NCBI GenBank assembly: GCA_040385105.1
Contig: JAZKHY010000031.1
Location: 1-64,000 of the forward strand
Origin: JACMQX01 sp040385105
GTDB taxonomy: Bacteria > Pseudomonadota > Gammaproteobacteria > Burkholderiales > Burkholderiaceae_C
Direction: 5' to 3'
DNA: 64,000 nucleotides
In this document: positions 44,295 through 53,620 of the stretch, piece after piece
How the letters are laid out: the number at the start of each line of letters is the position of its first letter
Position numbering within the stretch: position 1 is the stretch's first letter
Program-made: the position numbers and the translations under genes
Notes under the pieces: model-generated
What the model saw: only the letters and a program-made list of their open reading frames with translations
Database searches by the model: none
What the model was told of the DNA's origin: nothing

Positions 44295-45341
44295 TTATTG
44301 CGAGAGTGGCCATTGAACCCAGAACCGCTTGGACTTGCGCCAGATGCCGGCCATGCCTTCAGGCTCCAGCCTCAGGAAGAGAAGGATGACAACCCCATAC
44401 ATCATTCCCTTGACTTCGTAGATGCGGTCCGCCATCAGGGTCTTGAAGTTGTCCCCGGCGGCTGCAAAGCCGACGCTCAGCAGTTCAGGCAGCAGGATGA
44501 TCAGCGCCGCGCCCAGGATGGCGCCGTGGATGCGGCCCATGCCGCCGACGATGATCATGGCGAGGGCCTCGATGCTGATCAGGATGCTGAAGGTGTCCAC
44601 ATTGATGAAGCGTGTCTGCAGCGCCACCATGGCGCCGGCAACGCCGGTGTAGAACGCGCTGACCATGAAGGCCAGCAGCTTGTAGCGCATCAGGTCAATG
44701 CCCATGGCGCGCGCGGCGATGTCATGGTCGCGCAGGGCCAGCCATGCGCGGCCGATGCGCGAGCGCATCAGGTTCAGCGTGATCAGCACAAATACCACCA
44801 GCATCACCAGCGCCGCGTAGTAGAAGCGCACATCGCCCTTGAAGGAGAAGCCGAAGACGCTGAGCGCCTCGACCGGCATGCCGGTGGAACCGCGGGTGAT
44901 GCCTTCGGCAAACAGCACGATATGGCGCACGATGAAGGTGAACGCCAGCGTGGTGATGGCCAGGTACAGGCCCTTGAGCCGCAGTGAAGGAATGCCGACC
45001 ACCAGGCTGGCGATGGCCGCCACCAGGCCCGACAGGAAGATGGCCGCAAGCGTCGGCACCTTGTAGTCGGTCGTCAGGATGGCCTGCGCATAGGCGCCGA
45101 TCAGCAGGAAGCCGGCATGGCCCAGGGAGATCTGGCCTGCGACGCCGGACAGCAGGTTGAGGCCGAGCACGCCGATGGAGGCGACCAGGATGGCCGTCAG
45201 CATGTTCAACCCGAAGGAGCCGAACAGCAGCGGCATCAGGGCCATGGCCAGCAGGCCGATGGCAGCCCAGGCCCAGGCAGCCGGCTGGCTGGACAGGGCC
45301 ACGAGGCCCGCGTAGGAGTTCTGGTAGGTACGGCTGCGCAT
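44295..45341 (-). CDS. livM: ABC transporter permease, LivM type
   Basis: 348 residues with 8-10 hydrophobic helices and the family segment GQISLGHAGFLLIGAYAQA; the EAA-like cytoplasmic loop lies near ALRDHDIAARAMGID. It shares one base with the LivH stop (TGATG). Inner-membrane half of the uptake channel. Confidence 0.92.
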   Translation of the reverse strand: MRSRTYQNSYAGLVALSSQPAAWAWAAIGLLAMALMPLLFGSFGLNMLTAILVASIGVLGLNLLSGVAGQISLGHAGFLLIGAYAQAILTTDYKVPTLAAIFLSGLVAAIASLVVGIPSLRLKGLYLAITTLAFTFIVRHIVLFAEGITRGSTGMPVEALSVFGFSFKGDVRFYYAALVMLVVFVLITLNLMRSRIGRAWLALRDHDIAARAMGIDLMRYKLLAFMVSAFYTGVAGAMVALQTRFINVDTFSILISIEALAMIIVGGMGRIHGAILGAALIILLPELLSVGFAAAGDNFKTLMADRIYEVKGMMYGVVILLFLRLEPEGMAGIWRKSKRFWVQWPLSQ

Positions 45342-46213
45342 CAGACACGCTCGATTTCACGTTGGCCAAACAGTCCATAGGGTTTGACCATCAGCACGAC
45401 GATGATGAGGACAAACCCCGCGATTTCCTTCAGCCCGCGGCCCAGGTAGCCGCCGGCCAGGTTCTCCACCACGCCAATGACCAGCCCGCCGAAAGCGCCA
45501 CCCACCACCGAGTCCAGCCCGCCCAGGATGGTGGCGGGGAAGCCGCGCAGGCCCATCTGGGAAATCTCCGGCTCCAGGCTGAACATCAGGCAGAAGGCCA
45601 GGCCGGAGAATGCGGCGAACACGGCCGAGAGCGCCCAGGCAATCGCGCTGATGCGTTTGACATTGATGCCCATCAGCAGCGCGGTGGTTTCATTGTTGGA
45701 GGTAGCCCGCATCGCAATCCCCACACGCGAGCGCCTGAAGAACAGCCACATGGACAGCGTCAGCACCGCCAGCGACCCCAGTGCGAAGATCTGGCCCGGG
45801 TACAGCGCCATCTCGCCGAAGCGGATGACCGTGTTGCCAAACGGCCGGGGGAAGGCCGTGGGCTCCACGCCCCAGATCAGGATGACGACAGAGCGTATGA
45901 CCACTGCCAGGCCGATGGTGACCATGACCCTTGAGAACATGGGCTCGCCCAGCATCGGGCGGATGAAGGCCCATTCAATGAACAGGCCCAGCGCAATGGA
46001 AGCGGTCAGCACGCAGACCAGCAGCGGGAGGAATGTCAGGCCGGGGATGGTCGCGAAGGTGTAGCTCATGTAGGCGATCAGCATCATGACTTCGCCCTGG
46101 GCAAAGTTCACCATGCCGGTGGCGCGGTAGATGATGGCAAAGCCCATGGCCACCATGCCGTAGAGCGTGCCGATGACCAGCCCGGACATCACGAGGTTCA
46201 TGAAGTAGTTCAT
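45341..46213 (-). CDS. livH: ABC transporter permease, LivH type
   Basis: 290 residues, about eight membrane helices, with MGFAIIYRATGMVNFAQGEV at the N-terminus and ATSNNETTALLMGINVKRI as the ATPase-contact loop. Forms the channel with LivM. Overlaps the acyl-CoA ligase gene by 4 nt. Confidence 0.92.
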   Translation of the reverse strand: MNYFMNLVMSGLVIGTLYGMVAMGFAIIYRATGMVNFAQGEVMMLIAYMSYTFATIPGLTFLPLLVCVLTASIALGLFIEWAFIRPMLGEPMFSRVMVTIGLAVVIRSVVILIWGVEPTAFPRPFGNTVIRFGEMALYPGQIFALGSLAVLTLSMWLFFRRSRVGIAMRATSNNETTALLMGINVKRISAIAWALSAVFAAFSGLAFCLMFSLEPEISQMGLRGFPATILGGLDSVVGGAFGGLVIGVVENLAGGYLGRGLKEIAGFVLIIVVLMVKPYGLFGQREIERV

Positions 46214-48111
46214 GCTGCTTCCTTTGCGGGGCCGTAGATTTCGCTGATTTCGGCGGCGAACTTCTTTTCGATCACATTGCGGCGCACCTTCATGGTGGCC
46301 GTGAGCTCGCCGTCGTCGTGGTCAAGCTGCTTGCGCAGGATGACGAACTTGCGGATGTTCTCCACCCGCGAGAAGCGGGCGTTGACGCGGTCAACATCCT
46401 GGGAAATCAGTTCCCTGACTGCGTCCAGGGCTGCCAGCGTCTCGTAGGTCGTGTAGGCCATGCCGCGCTCCTGCGCCCATTTGCCGACGGTATCCAGGTC
46501 GATCTGGATCAGCGCCGAGACGAAGTGCCGGCCGTCGCCCAGCAGCACGGCCTCGCTGATGTAGAGGCTTTCCTTGAGCGTGTTCTCTATCAGCGATGGC
46601 GTGATGTTCTTGCCGCCACTGGTGATCAGGATGGCCTTTTTCCGGTCGATGATCTGTACCTGGCCTGTCGCTTCATCAAGCTCGACCACGTCGCCGGTGT
46701 TGAGCCAGCCGTCGGTAAACGCAGCAGCGGTGGCGGCTTCGTCATAGAGGTAGCCGTTGAAGACGATGCGGCCGCGCAGCTGCAGCTCGCCATCGGGCTG
46801 GACGCGCTGCTCGACGATAGCGGGCAGCGGCGGACCGCACCAGCCCAGGCGCGACATGCTTTTTGACTGCCCGTGGCTGGCGCCGCTGCATTCCGTCATG
46901 CCGTAGATCTGGTAGATCGGCACGCCCATCGCGCGGAAGAACAGGATGACCGTGGGCGAGATCGATGCGCCGCCGGTCATGGAGATCCAGGTGCGGTCAA
47001 GCCCGATGCTGGCCAGCAGGTTGCTGAAGACCGTGACCCGCAGCAGCCAGCCGGTGACAGCGTCGCGCAGGCTGGCCGGGTTGCCGCCGTTGCTGATCGT
47101 GCGCTCGGCGATCGGCGTGCCAATGGCCAGCGCCTTTTTGAACGCCCACTGCGCCAGCGGCCTCGCGTCGCGTGACTTGATCAGGATTTCATACTGCAGT
47201 TTTTCCCAGATGCGGGGCACGCCGAAGAAGAAGCTGGGGCCGATCTCGCGCAGGTTCTGGGTGACGGTGTCGATCGACTCGGCAAAGTACACCACCGTGC
47301 CGTAGGCCAGTTGCATCACGGGCGACATCAGGCGCTCGGCTACGTGGCACAGCGGCAGGTAGCAGACTACCGATACCGGCTTGCCGGCGAAGCCGTGGAT
47401 CTGGCCCAGTGCCCATGCGTCCGACAGGATGCCCCGGTGCGAGATGCGTGCGCCCTTGGGCATGCCGGTGGTGCCTGAGGTGTAGACGATGAGCGCGTCC
47501 TGCTCTGCGCGAAGGTTGTCGATGGACAGTTCAAGGGCGGTGGCTTCTTCGGGCTTTGCCGCCAGTTGCCTGCCCTGTTCGACGGCGTCGCTGAATGGCG
47601 CCAGGCAGCTGTCGGTGTATTGCCGCATGCCTTTCCAGTCCACAGTCAGCACGCGCTGCATGTCGGGAAGGCCGCCTTCGCGCTGCATGGCGGTCAGCAC
47701 CTTGTCGGTCTGCTCCTGGTCGCCGCAGACGGCGAAGCGCGCCCGGCAGTGCCGCGCGATGTATTGCAGTTCGGGCCAGGGGTTGGTCGGGTAGATGCCG
47801 ACCGTCACGCCGCCAAGCGACTGTGCTGCCAGGTCGGCAAAGAACCATTCGGGCGTGCCGTCAGAGGCAATGATGAGCTTGTCGCCGGGCATGAAGCCCT
47901 GCGCCTTGAGGTACAGCGCGAAGGCGCGCACGTTCTCGAAATAGCCTTGCCAGGTGGTGCCTTGCCAGATGCCGCGCGTCTTCTCGCGCAGCGCGATCTG
48001 GCCTGGCGTGGTGCGCGCGCGGTGCCGCAGCAGGCCGGGCATGGTGGCCTCGCCTTCCGCAAGGCCGGGCGGGAGCTGCAGGTCTGCGATGGCTGGATCA
48101 GGGCGGGTCAT
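46210..48111 (-). CDS. Long-chain acyl-CoA synthetase (AMP-binding), ABC-cassette embedded
   Basis: 633 residues: LIVYTSGTTGMPKGA (P-loop-like), YQIYGMTECSG, DGWLNTGDVVELD and IDRKKAILITSGGKNITPS. Activates a fatty or branched acid as CoA thioester, coupling transport by the surrounding Liv-type system to metabolism. It lies between LivG and LivH with 4-nt overlaps. Confidence 0.92.
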   Translation of the reverse strand: MTRPDPAIADLQLPPGLAEGEATMPGLLRHRARTTPGQIALREKTRGIWQGTTWQGYFENVRAFALYLKAQGFMPGDKLIIASDGTPEWFFADLAAQSLGGVTVGIYPTNPWPELQYIARHCRARFAVCGDQEQTDKVLTAMQREGGLPDMQRVLTVDWKGMRQYTDSCLAPFSDAVEQGRQLAAKPEEATALELSIDNLRAEQDALIVYTSGTTGMPKGARISHRGILSDAWALGQIHGFAGKPVSVVCYLPLCHVAERLMSPVMQLAYGTVVYFAESIDTVTQNLREIGPSFFFGVPRIWEKLQYEILIKSRDARPLAQWAFKKALAIGTPIAERTISNGGNPASLRDAVTGWLLRVTVFSNLLASIGLDRTWISMTGGASISPTVILFFRAMGVPIYQIYGMTECSGASHGQSKSMSRLGWCGPPLPAIVEQRVQPDGELQLRGRIVFNGYLYDEAATAAAFTDGWLNTGDVVELDEATGQVQIIDRKKAILITSGGKNITPSLIENTLKESLYISEAVLLGDGRHFVSALIQIDLDTVGKWAQERGMAYTTYETLAALDAVRELISQDVDRVNARFSRVENIRKFVILRKQLDHDDGELTATMKVRRNVIEKKFAAEISEIYGPAKEAA

Positions 48112-48914
48112 GCGCTGGCCTCCAGGTCATGGCCGAGGTAGGCCGCGATCACGGCCGGGTCCCCCGAGACGGCCGCAGGCGTGCCGTCGGCAATCTTCCG
48201 CCCGAAGTTGAGCACGCAGACATGGTCTGAAATATCCATCACGATGCCCATCTCATGCTCGATCATCATCACCGTCACGTTCCGGTCTTCCCGGATGTCC
48301 AGGATGAAACGTGCAATGTCTTCCGTCTCTTCCTGGTTCATGCCGGAGACCATTTCGTCCAGCACCAGCAGCTTGGGCTGCATCGCCAGTGCGCGGCCAA
48401 GCTCAACCCGCTTCTGCAGGCCATAGGAAAGGGTTCCCACCGGCAGGTCGCGGATCGACTCGATCTCCAGGAACTCGACGATCTCTTCTGCCGTTTCTCG
48501 CGCGCTGATCTCGGCATTGCGGGTGGCGCCCCAGAACAGGGCAGCGCCGAAGATGCCGGTTGTCAGGCGTGAATGCATGCCGGTGAGGATGTTGTTGATG
48601 ACGGTCTCGTGCTTGAACACGGCAAGGTTCTGGAACGTACGCGCCATTCCGCGCCGCGCCAGCTTGTGGGCGGGCAGGCCGGTGATGTCTTCACCGTCGA
48701 AGCTGATGCTGCCGGTGGTGGGCTTCAGCAGGCACGAAGCCAGGTTGAAGAGGGTGGTCTTGCCCGCACCGTTGGGGCCGATGACGCTGCAGATCTCGCC
48801 CCTGGCCACCCGCAGGTTGATGTTGCCCAGTGCCTCCAGGCCGCCGAAGCGCTTGGACACATCTGAGAACTCGAGGATCGGCGTCGCTGGATTGGCTTGC
48901 ACGGGGGCGTTCAT
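48108..48914 (-). CDS. livG: ABC transporter ATP-binding protein, LivG type
   Basis: 268 residues. Walker A GPNGAGKTTLFN; the signature region reads TLSYGLQKRVELG; Walker B KLLVLDEMVSGM (Glu present); H-loop EHEMG. Energises uptake with LivF. ATG at 48914 overlaps the LivF stop (ATGA). Confidence 0.92.
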   Translation of the reverse strand: MNAPVQANPATPILEFSDVSKRFGGLEALGNINLRVARGEICSVIGPNGAGKTTLFNLASCLLKPTTGSISFDGEDITGLPAHKLARRGMARTFQNLAVFKHETVINNILTGMHSRLTTGIFGAALFWGATRNAEISARETAEEIVEFLEIESIRDLPVGTLSYGLQKRVELGRALAMQPKLLVLDEMVSGMNQEETEDIARFILDIREDRNVTVMMIEHEMGIVMDISDHVCVLNFGRKIADGTPAAVSGDPAVIAAYLGHDLEASA

Positions 48915-49702
48915 GACAGCCACCTCTTGCGCCGCTTGTAGTGCTTGATGTCGCGCATGCTGCGGCGTTCGCCGCTGTTCTGCACGCCCAGGTAGAACTC
49001 CTTCACGTCGTCATTGGCCAGCAGCTTCTGCGGGGTGTCATCCAGCACGATGCGGCCGCGCTCCATGATGTAGCCGTAGTCGGCCACCGACAGGGCCAGC
49101 TGTGCGTTCTGCTCCACCAGCAACACTGTCAGGCCCCGGCTGTCGCGCAGTTGCCGGATGGCCTGGAAGATCTCGGCAATGATCTGCGGCGCCAGGCCGA
49201 GCGAGGGCTCGTCCAGCAGCAGCAGCCTGGGCTGGCCCATCAGCGCGCGGCCGATGGCAACCATCTGCTGCTGGCCGCCTGACAGGTAGCCCGAAACCCG
49301 GTGCCGGTGGGACTCGATGGCGGGGAACAGCCTGAATATCTGGGCCATGGCTTCTGCCGATTCGCCCGCAGGGCGCGCGTAACCGCCCATGAGCAGGTTT
49401 TCCTCCACCGTCAGCGTGTCAAAAAGCCGGCGCCCCTCCGGCACCTGAACCAGGCCCAGCCTGACGATTTCATGCGGGGCCAGGGCGGCGATCGGCTTGC
49501 CCTCATACGAAATGGCGCCGCCGGTGATCTCGCCTTCTTCCGGGTAAAGCACGCCGCTGATGGCCTTGAGCACGGTGGATTTGCCTGCGCCATTGCTGCC
49601 CAGCAGCGCGACGATGCGGCCCGCGCCGACCTCCAGCGAAACATCGCGCACGGCTTCAACCGCATGGTCGTAGAAGACCTGGAGGTTGGTGATGCTCAGC
49701 AT
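48911..49702 (-). CDS. livF: ABC transporter ATP-binding protein, LivF type
   Basis: 263 residues from MLSITNLQVF: Walker A GSNGAGKSTVL, signature YLSGGQQQM, Walker B LLLLDEPSLGLA. First gene of the long minus-strand series. The C-terminus (KHYKRRKRWLS) is unusually basic. Upstream in-frame starts exist to 49786, but the family length favours 49702. Confidence 0.9.
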   Translation of the reverse strand: MLSITNLQVFYDHAVEAVRDVSLEVGAGRIVALLGSNGAGKSTVLKAISGVLYPEEGEITGGAISYEGKPIAALAPHEIVRLGLVQVPEGRRLFDTLTVEENLLMGGYARPAGESAEAMAQIFRLFPAIESHRHRVSGYLSGGQQQMVAIGRALMGQPRLLLLDEPSLGLAPQIIAEIFQAIRQLRDSRGLTVLLVEQNAQLALSVADYGYIMERGRIVLDDTPQKLLANDDVKEFYLGVQNSGERRSMRDIKHYKRRKRWLS

Positions 49703-49916
49703 GCCTGGTGCCTGCTGGCCCCGTTGCCGGGGTCGGTTGAAGTCATGGTGGTCTCCTGGAATGGGTAAATTATGACCCGTACTCAAAAATATGGAGACCT
49801 ATGGATTTCCCTAACAGGAAGCTCAATTTCTTCGGGACTCAGTAAATTTTCGCTCTGAAAATCGGAAAAAACTGGTGTTTACCCTGTGATGTAGATTTGA
49901 CGATGAGGAGTACATA
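49703..49916. promoter_or_regulatory. Divergent promoter region between LivF and enoyl-CoA hydratase genes
   Basis: 214 nt, distinctly AT-richer than its surroundings (for example around 49765-49810 and 49840-49870). It should hold both promoters for the two catabolic arms and the TetR operator. I could not pick a single inverted repeat with confidence. Confidence 0.5.
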
Positions 49917-50756
49917 TTGATCCTCTTCAAGACAAATTTGAAAATGACTCAAATACAGGGTTCTGACTCGGCTGCGAGCGGTAACGCTCCCTCGCCGATC
50001 CTGTCCTCGCAGGAGGGGGCGGTGCTGACACTGACGCTCAACCGGCCCGACCGGCTCAATGCGCTGGACAGCCACATGGCTGCGGTATTGCGTGACGAGA
50101 TCGCCCGGGCGGGTGTGAACCCTGCCGTCCGGGTGGTGGTGCTTCGCGGCGCGGGGCGGTCCTTCTGTGCGGGCGGCGATGTCGCCGCCATGCATGCGCA
50201 CCGTGACAACCTGCCCGGGTTCATCGAGGCGACGATCGACCCGTTTCATGAATGCGTGCTGGGGCTGCAGCGCCTGCCCATGCCGGTGGTTGCCTGCGCC
50301 CACGGCGCGCTTGCCGGCGGCGGCTTTTCCCTCGCGATGGCCTGCGACTTTGTGGTGGCTGCGCGCTCCGCGCGGTTTGTGGTCGCATACCCGGCGCTGG
50401 GCGCGCCGGCCGACGGCGGCCTGAGCTTCTTCCTGACGCAACGGCTGGGCCATGCGCGCGGCCTGGAGGCATTGACCACGGGCGGCAGGATCACTGCGGA
50501 CAAGGCGCAGCAGCTGGGCCTTGTCAACCGCGTTGCAGATGATGGGGAACTGCAGCAGCAGACGGACCTGTGGGTGGCCGAGATGCTGGCCTTGCCCGAG
50601 CAGTCCCTGCGCGAGCTCAAGCAGCTCGTGGCGGCCCAGTCATTCGATGCCCTGAAGGCGCACCTGTACCGCGAGAAGGCGGCATTCCTGCGCTGCGCCG
50701 CGACGCCGGACTTTGCCGCGCGTGTTTCGGCTTTTTCAGAGAGGCGGGCGGCCTGA
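49917..50756 (+). CDS. Enoyl-CoA hydratase family protein
   Basis: A crotonase-fold protein with SFCAGGDVAAM (oxyanion loop), HGALAGGGFSLAMACD and YPALGAPADGG. The TTG at 49917 has GAGGAG 7 nt upstream and gives 279 residues; the ATG at 49944 (270 residues) lacks a ribosome site. It is divergent from the Liv cassette and co-directional with an acyl-CoA dehydrogenase 45 nt downstream. Confidence 0.87.
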   Translation: MILFKTNLKMTQIQGSDSAASGNAPSPILSSQEGAVLTLTLNRPDRLNALDSHMAAVLRDEIARAGVNPAVRVVVLRGAGRSFCAGGDVAAMHAHRDNLPGFIEATIDPFHECVLGLQRLPMPVVACAHGALAGGGFSLAMACDFVVAARSARFVVAYPALGAPADGGLSFFLTQRLGHARGLEALTTGGRITADKAQQLGLVNRVADDGELQQQTDLWVAEMLALPEQSLRELKQLVAAQSFDALKAHLYREKAAFLRCAATPDFAARVSAFSERRAA

Positions 50757-50801
50757 AGCCGCGCCCCGCCAGTTTCCAGACAATCCATTCCCGAACCTCA
50801 C

Positions 50802-52001
50802 ATGAACACATCAACCCTTTCCGTTTCCCCCATGCAGCGCTTTGCCGGCCTGTCCAACGACGAGCAGGGCATGCTCGACGACGCTGACCGCTTTGCCAGG
50901 CAGGAGCTTTACCCGCTGTCGCCGCGCATGGACAACGAGGAGTGGTGGCCCGAAGACGCCTTCCGCACCATAGGCAAGACGGGTTACTTCGGCATTACCG
51001 TGCCCGAAACCTATGGCGGCGCCGGACTGGACATGTTCACCAGCGGGTTGGTGCTGCAGGCATTTGCGCGCTGGAACCACGCTCTGGCGCTGAGCTGGGT
51101 GGCACATGAGAACCTGTGCCTCTACAACATTTACCGCAATGCCAACGAAGACCAGCGCAAGCGCTACCTGCCGGGGCTGTGCAGCGGCCAGACCATCGGC
51201 GCGCTGGGCCTGACCGAGCCGGGCGCCGGCTCGGACGCGCTCGGCTCGATGCGCACAACGGCCACGCCAGACGGCGACCACTACCTGCTCAACGGCAGCA
51301 AGATCTACATCACCAACGGCCCGGTGGCGGATGTGCTGCTGGTCTATGCAAAGACCAACCGCGAAAAGGGTGCGAAGGGCATTTCAGCTTTTATCGTGGA
51401 GAAGGACTACCCCGGCTTCAAGGTGGCCCAGAAGCTCACCAAGATGGGCTTTCGTGGCAGCCAGACCGCGGAGCTGGTATTTGAGAACTGCAGGGTTCCT
51501 GCGGCCAACCGCGTCGGCGAGGAAGATACGGGCGTGAAGATCGTCATGAGCGGCCTTGACCTGGAGCGCGCGATGATCTCGCCCATCTGCCTTGGCATTT
51601 CGGAGCGCGCGCTGCAGCTGTCGCTCGAATACGCCCAGACGAGGCAGCAGTTCGGCAAGCCGATTGCCAGCTTCCAGATGATCCAGTCCAAGCTGGCGGA
51701 CATGTTTGTCTGGGTCGAGGCCATGCGCGTCTTCACCTATCAGGCGCTGCGGGCGGCCAATGACCTTGAGGTGGGCGGCGGCGGGCGTGGTGACATCCAC
51801 AAGATCACGGCCGCGTCTGTCATGTTTGCGGCAGAAACCATGAACAAGGTGCTCAATGAGGCCGTGCAGATCCACGGCGGCACCGGTTACATCTGGGAGT
51901 CGGAGGTGAACCGGCTCTACCGCGCCATCAAGCTGCTTGAGATCGGTGCCGGAACGACCGAAGTACGCAAGATCATCATCAGCGGCGAGATGATGCGCTG
52001 A
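50802..52001 (+). CDS. Acyl-CoA dehydrogenase, isovaleryl-CoA/citronellyl-CoA dehydrogenase-like
   Basis: 399 residues, FAD-dependent. GLTEPGAGSDALGS (substrate/FAD loop), YITNGP, RQQFGKPI and GGTGYIWESEVNRL are present. The segment EIGAGTTEVRK places Ala where medium-chain enzymes have the catalytic Glu, while SGLDLER supplies the Glu used by isovaleryl-CoA dehydrogenase. This points to methyl-branched substrates, in line with the AtuA/carboxylase operon. Its 3' end overlaps the convergent EamA gene by 23 bp. Confidence 0.92.
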   Translation: MNTSTLSVSPMQRFAGLSNDEQGMLDDADRFARQELYPLSPRMDNEEWWPEDAFRTIGKTGYFGITVPETYGGAGLDMFTSGLVLQAFARWNHALALSWVAHENLCLYNIYRNANEDQRKRYLPGLCSGQTIGALGLTEPGAGSDALGSMRTTATPDGDHYLLNGSKIYITNGPVADVLLVYAKTNREKGAKGISAFIVEKDYPGFKVAQKLTKMGFRGSQTAELVFENCRVPAANRVGEEDTGVKIVMSGLDLERAMISPICLGISERALQLSLEYAQTRQQFGKPIASFQMIQSKLADMFVWVEAMRVFTYQALRAANDLEVGGGGRGDIHKITAASVMFAAETMNKVLNEAVQIHGGTGYIWESEVNRLYRAIKLLEIGAGTTEVRKIIISGEMMR

Positions 52002-52920
52002 CGGGGGTGGGTTCCGTTCCACCTTTGCGCCGCGCCAGCAACACAATGCCTGTGACCACCAGCAGCGCGCCGGCCACCTGGATGGCCGCGAGCTTCTGCC
52101 CCAGGATGAGCCAGCCCATCACCAGCACCGCAATCGGCTCGATGTTCAGCGCGGCCGCGTTGCGCGCCATGTCCAGCCGGGGCATGAGCACGAACAGGCC
52201 GGAGAACGCGGTGCCATAGAGCAGGGTGAGCAGCGCCAGGCCGAGCCAGCCTGTGGCATCGGCCGGCCAGTGCAGGGCGCCGGGCATCACGCCGGTGAGC
52301 CCGCCCAGCAGTGCAGAGATGCTGACTATGGCCATGGTGGTCATGCTGCGCAGCGAGCCTGCGACCGGCTGGAGCCGGTGTTCCGTGACCCAGAGGGCCA
52401 CTGCGAACAGCACGGACGCCCCCAGCCCGAACATGACGCCCGTCGCCAGCGCAGGCCCCGTCCTGGTGGTGGCGCCCAGTGCCGCTGGCGCGTCCAGCGC
52501 CAATGCCAGCCCCAGCAGGATCAACAGCATGATGGCACCCGCGCGCGCGCCTGGCGCCTTGCCGCCCAGTGCCCATGACAGCAGCGCGTAGAGCGCAGGA
52601 AAGGTGCTGAACGACAGCAGTGCGATGGCCACCGGAATGCGCGCCACGGCCGAGTACAGCAGCACGCTCTGGGCGGCCACCACCAGACCGAGGACAGGCA
52701 GCCAGCGCATGGTGCCGATGGGCGGGCGCAGGCTGATGCCCTGCCATTTCACGATGGCGAGAAGCGCCAGCGCGGTAACGCCCGAGCGCACCACCACCGC
52801 CGTGACCAGGCCCGTGCCATGGTCGAAAGCAATCCGCGCCGCAATGTGGTTGCTGGCAAAGCACACGCCCAGCAGCAGGAGCACGATCAACGCCGTGCGT
52901 TTGGGAAAGGAGGAAGTCAT
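51979..52920 (-). CDS. EamA/DMT-family transporter
   Basis: 313 residues with about ten hydrophobic helices in two EamA repeats (for example LLGVCFASNHIAARIAF; ALNIEPIAVLVMGWLILGQ). Members export amino acids or metabolites. The Lrp-type regulator lies 59 nt upstream on the same strand and probably controls it. Confidence 0.9.
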   Translation of the reverse strand: MTSSFPKRTALIVLLLLGVCFASNHIAARIAFDHGTGLVTAVVVRSGVTALALLAIVKWQGISLRPPIGTMRWLPVLGLVVAAQSVLLYSAVARIPVAIALLSFSTFPALYALLSWALGGKAPGARAGAIMLLILLGLALALDAPAALGATTRTGPALATGVMFGLGASVLFAVALWVTEHRLQPVAGSLRSMTTMAIVSISALLGGLTGVMPGALHWPADATGWLGLALLTLLYGTAFSGLFVLMPRLDMARNAAALNIEPIAVLVMGWLILGQKLAAIQVAGALLVVTGIVLLARRKGGTEPTPVSASSRR

Positions 52921-52979
52921 CCGTTTGAGCCTAACGCAAAGCGGGGCGCGCTGCAGCGGGCCGCCGTGCGCCTGCGAGG

Positions 52980-53486
52980 TCAGGCTTTCGCGCGTTTCAT
53001 GGCTGCAGCCAGCGGCACCTGCGGCTCGAACTTGCTGCGCTTGATGCTGAAGAAGGCCTTCACGTTGCGCACATTGGCATCGCCCGCGAACAGCCGCTGC
53101 GCCAGGGCCAGGTAGTCCGGCATGTCCGTGGCGGCGACCACCAGGATGAAGTCGGGGCCGGGTGACACGCGCCAGCATTGCTGGACCGAGGGGTCTGCTC
53201 CCACCCGCGCCTCAAAGGCGTCCAGGTGTTCCACGCCCTGCCGGTCGAGCGTGATCTCGACGATCGCGCTCAGCCCGTGACCAATGACAGAGGCGAGCCT
53301 GTCGGTGCTGAGGATGGCGATCTGCCGCTCGATCAGCCCGGCATCACGCAGCCGCTTGATGCGCCGCAGGCAAGTGGGTGGTGACACATGAACCGCCTCG
53401 GCCAGTGCCTGGTTGCTCAGCGAGGCGTCCTGCTGGAGCTGCGCCAGCAGCCGGAAGTCTGTTTCGTCTAGCGAGATTTGTTCCAT
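52980..53486 (-). CDS. Lrp/AsnC-family regulator
   Basis: 168 residues from MEQISLDETD. N-terminal HTH (SNQALAEAVHVSPPTCLRRI) and C-terminal RAM effector domain (SPGPDFILVVAATDMPDYL). Such regulators sense amino acids as octamers. Upstream of an EamA exporter on the same strand and divergent from glmS. Confidence 0.93.
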   Translation of the reverse strand: MEQISLDETDFRLLAQLQQDASLSNQALAEAVHVSPPTCLRRIKRLRDAGLIERQIAILSTDRLASVIGHGLSAIVEITLDRQGVEHLDAFEARVGADPSVQQCWRVSPGPDFILVVAATDMPDYLALAQRLFAGDANVRNVKAFFSIKRSKFEPQVPLAAAMKRAKA

Positions 53487-53620
53487 TGAATTCAACTTTT
53501 TGAAATTATTAACTTCTTCAGGAAATTTAGGGAATTAAATTCCATAAATGAACGAATTTCAATCATTAATTTCTCAGTCAGGCGCCTAAAGTCCAGACCA
53601 TTGAATCTAAGGAGCCATTT
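53487..53620. promoter_or_regulatory. AT-rich divergent promoter region of lrp-like gene and glmS
   Basis: 134 nt of markedly AT-rich sequence (TTGAAATTATTAACTT, GGAATTAAATTCC, AATTTCAATCATTAATTT). GGAATTAAATTCC is a perfect inverted repeat and a good candidate Lrp-type site. AAGGAG precedes the glmS ATG. Confidence 0.6.

Noticed and set aside
53487..53620. glmS ribozyme upstream of glmS
   Set aside because: The leader is short and AT-rich with no ribozyme-like pseudoknot; that ribozyme is typical of Firmicutes.
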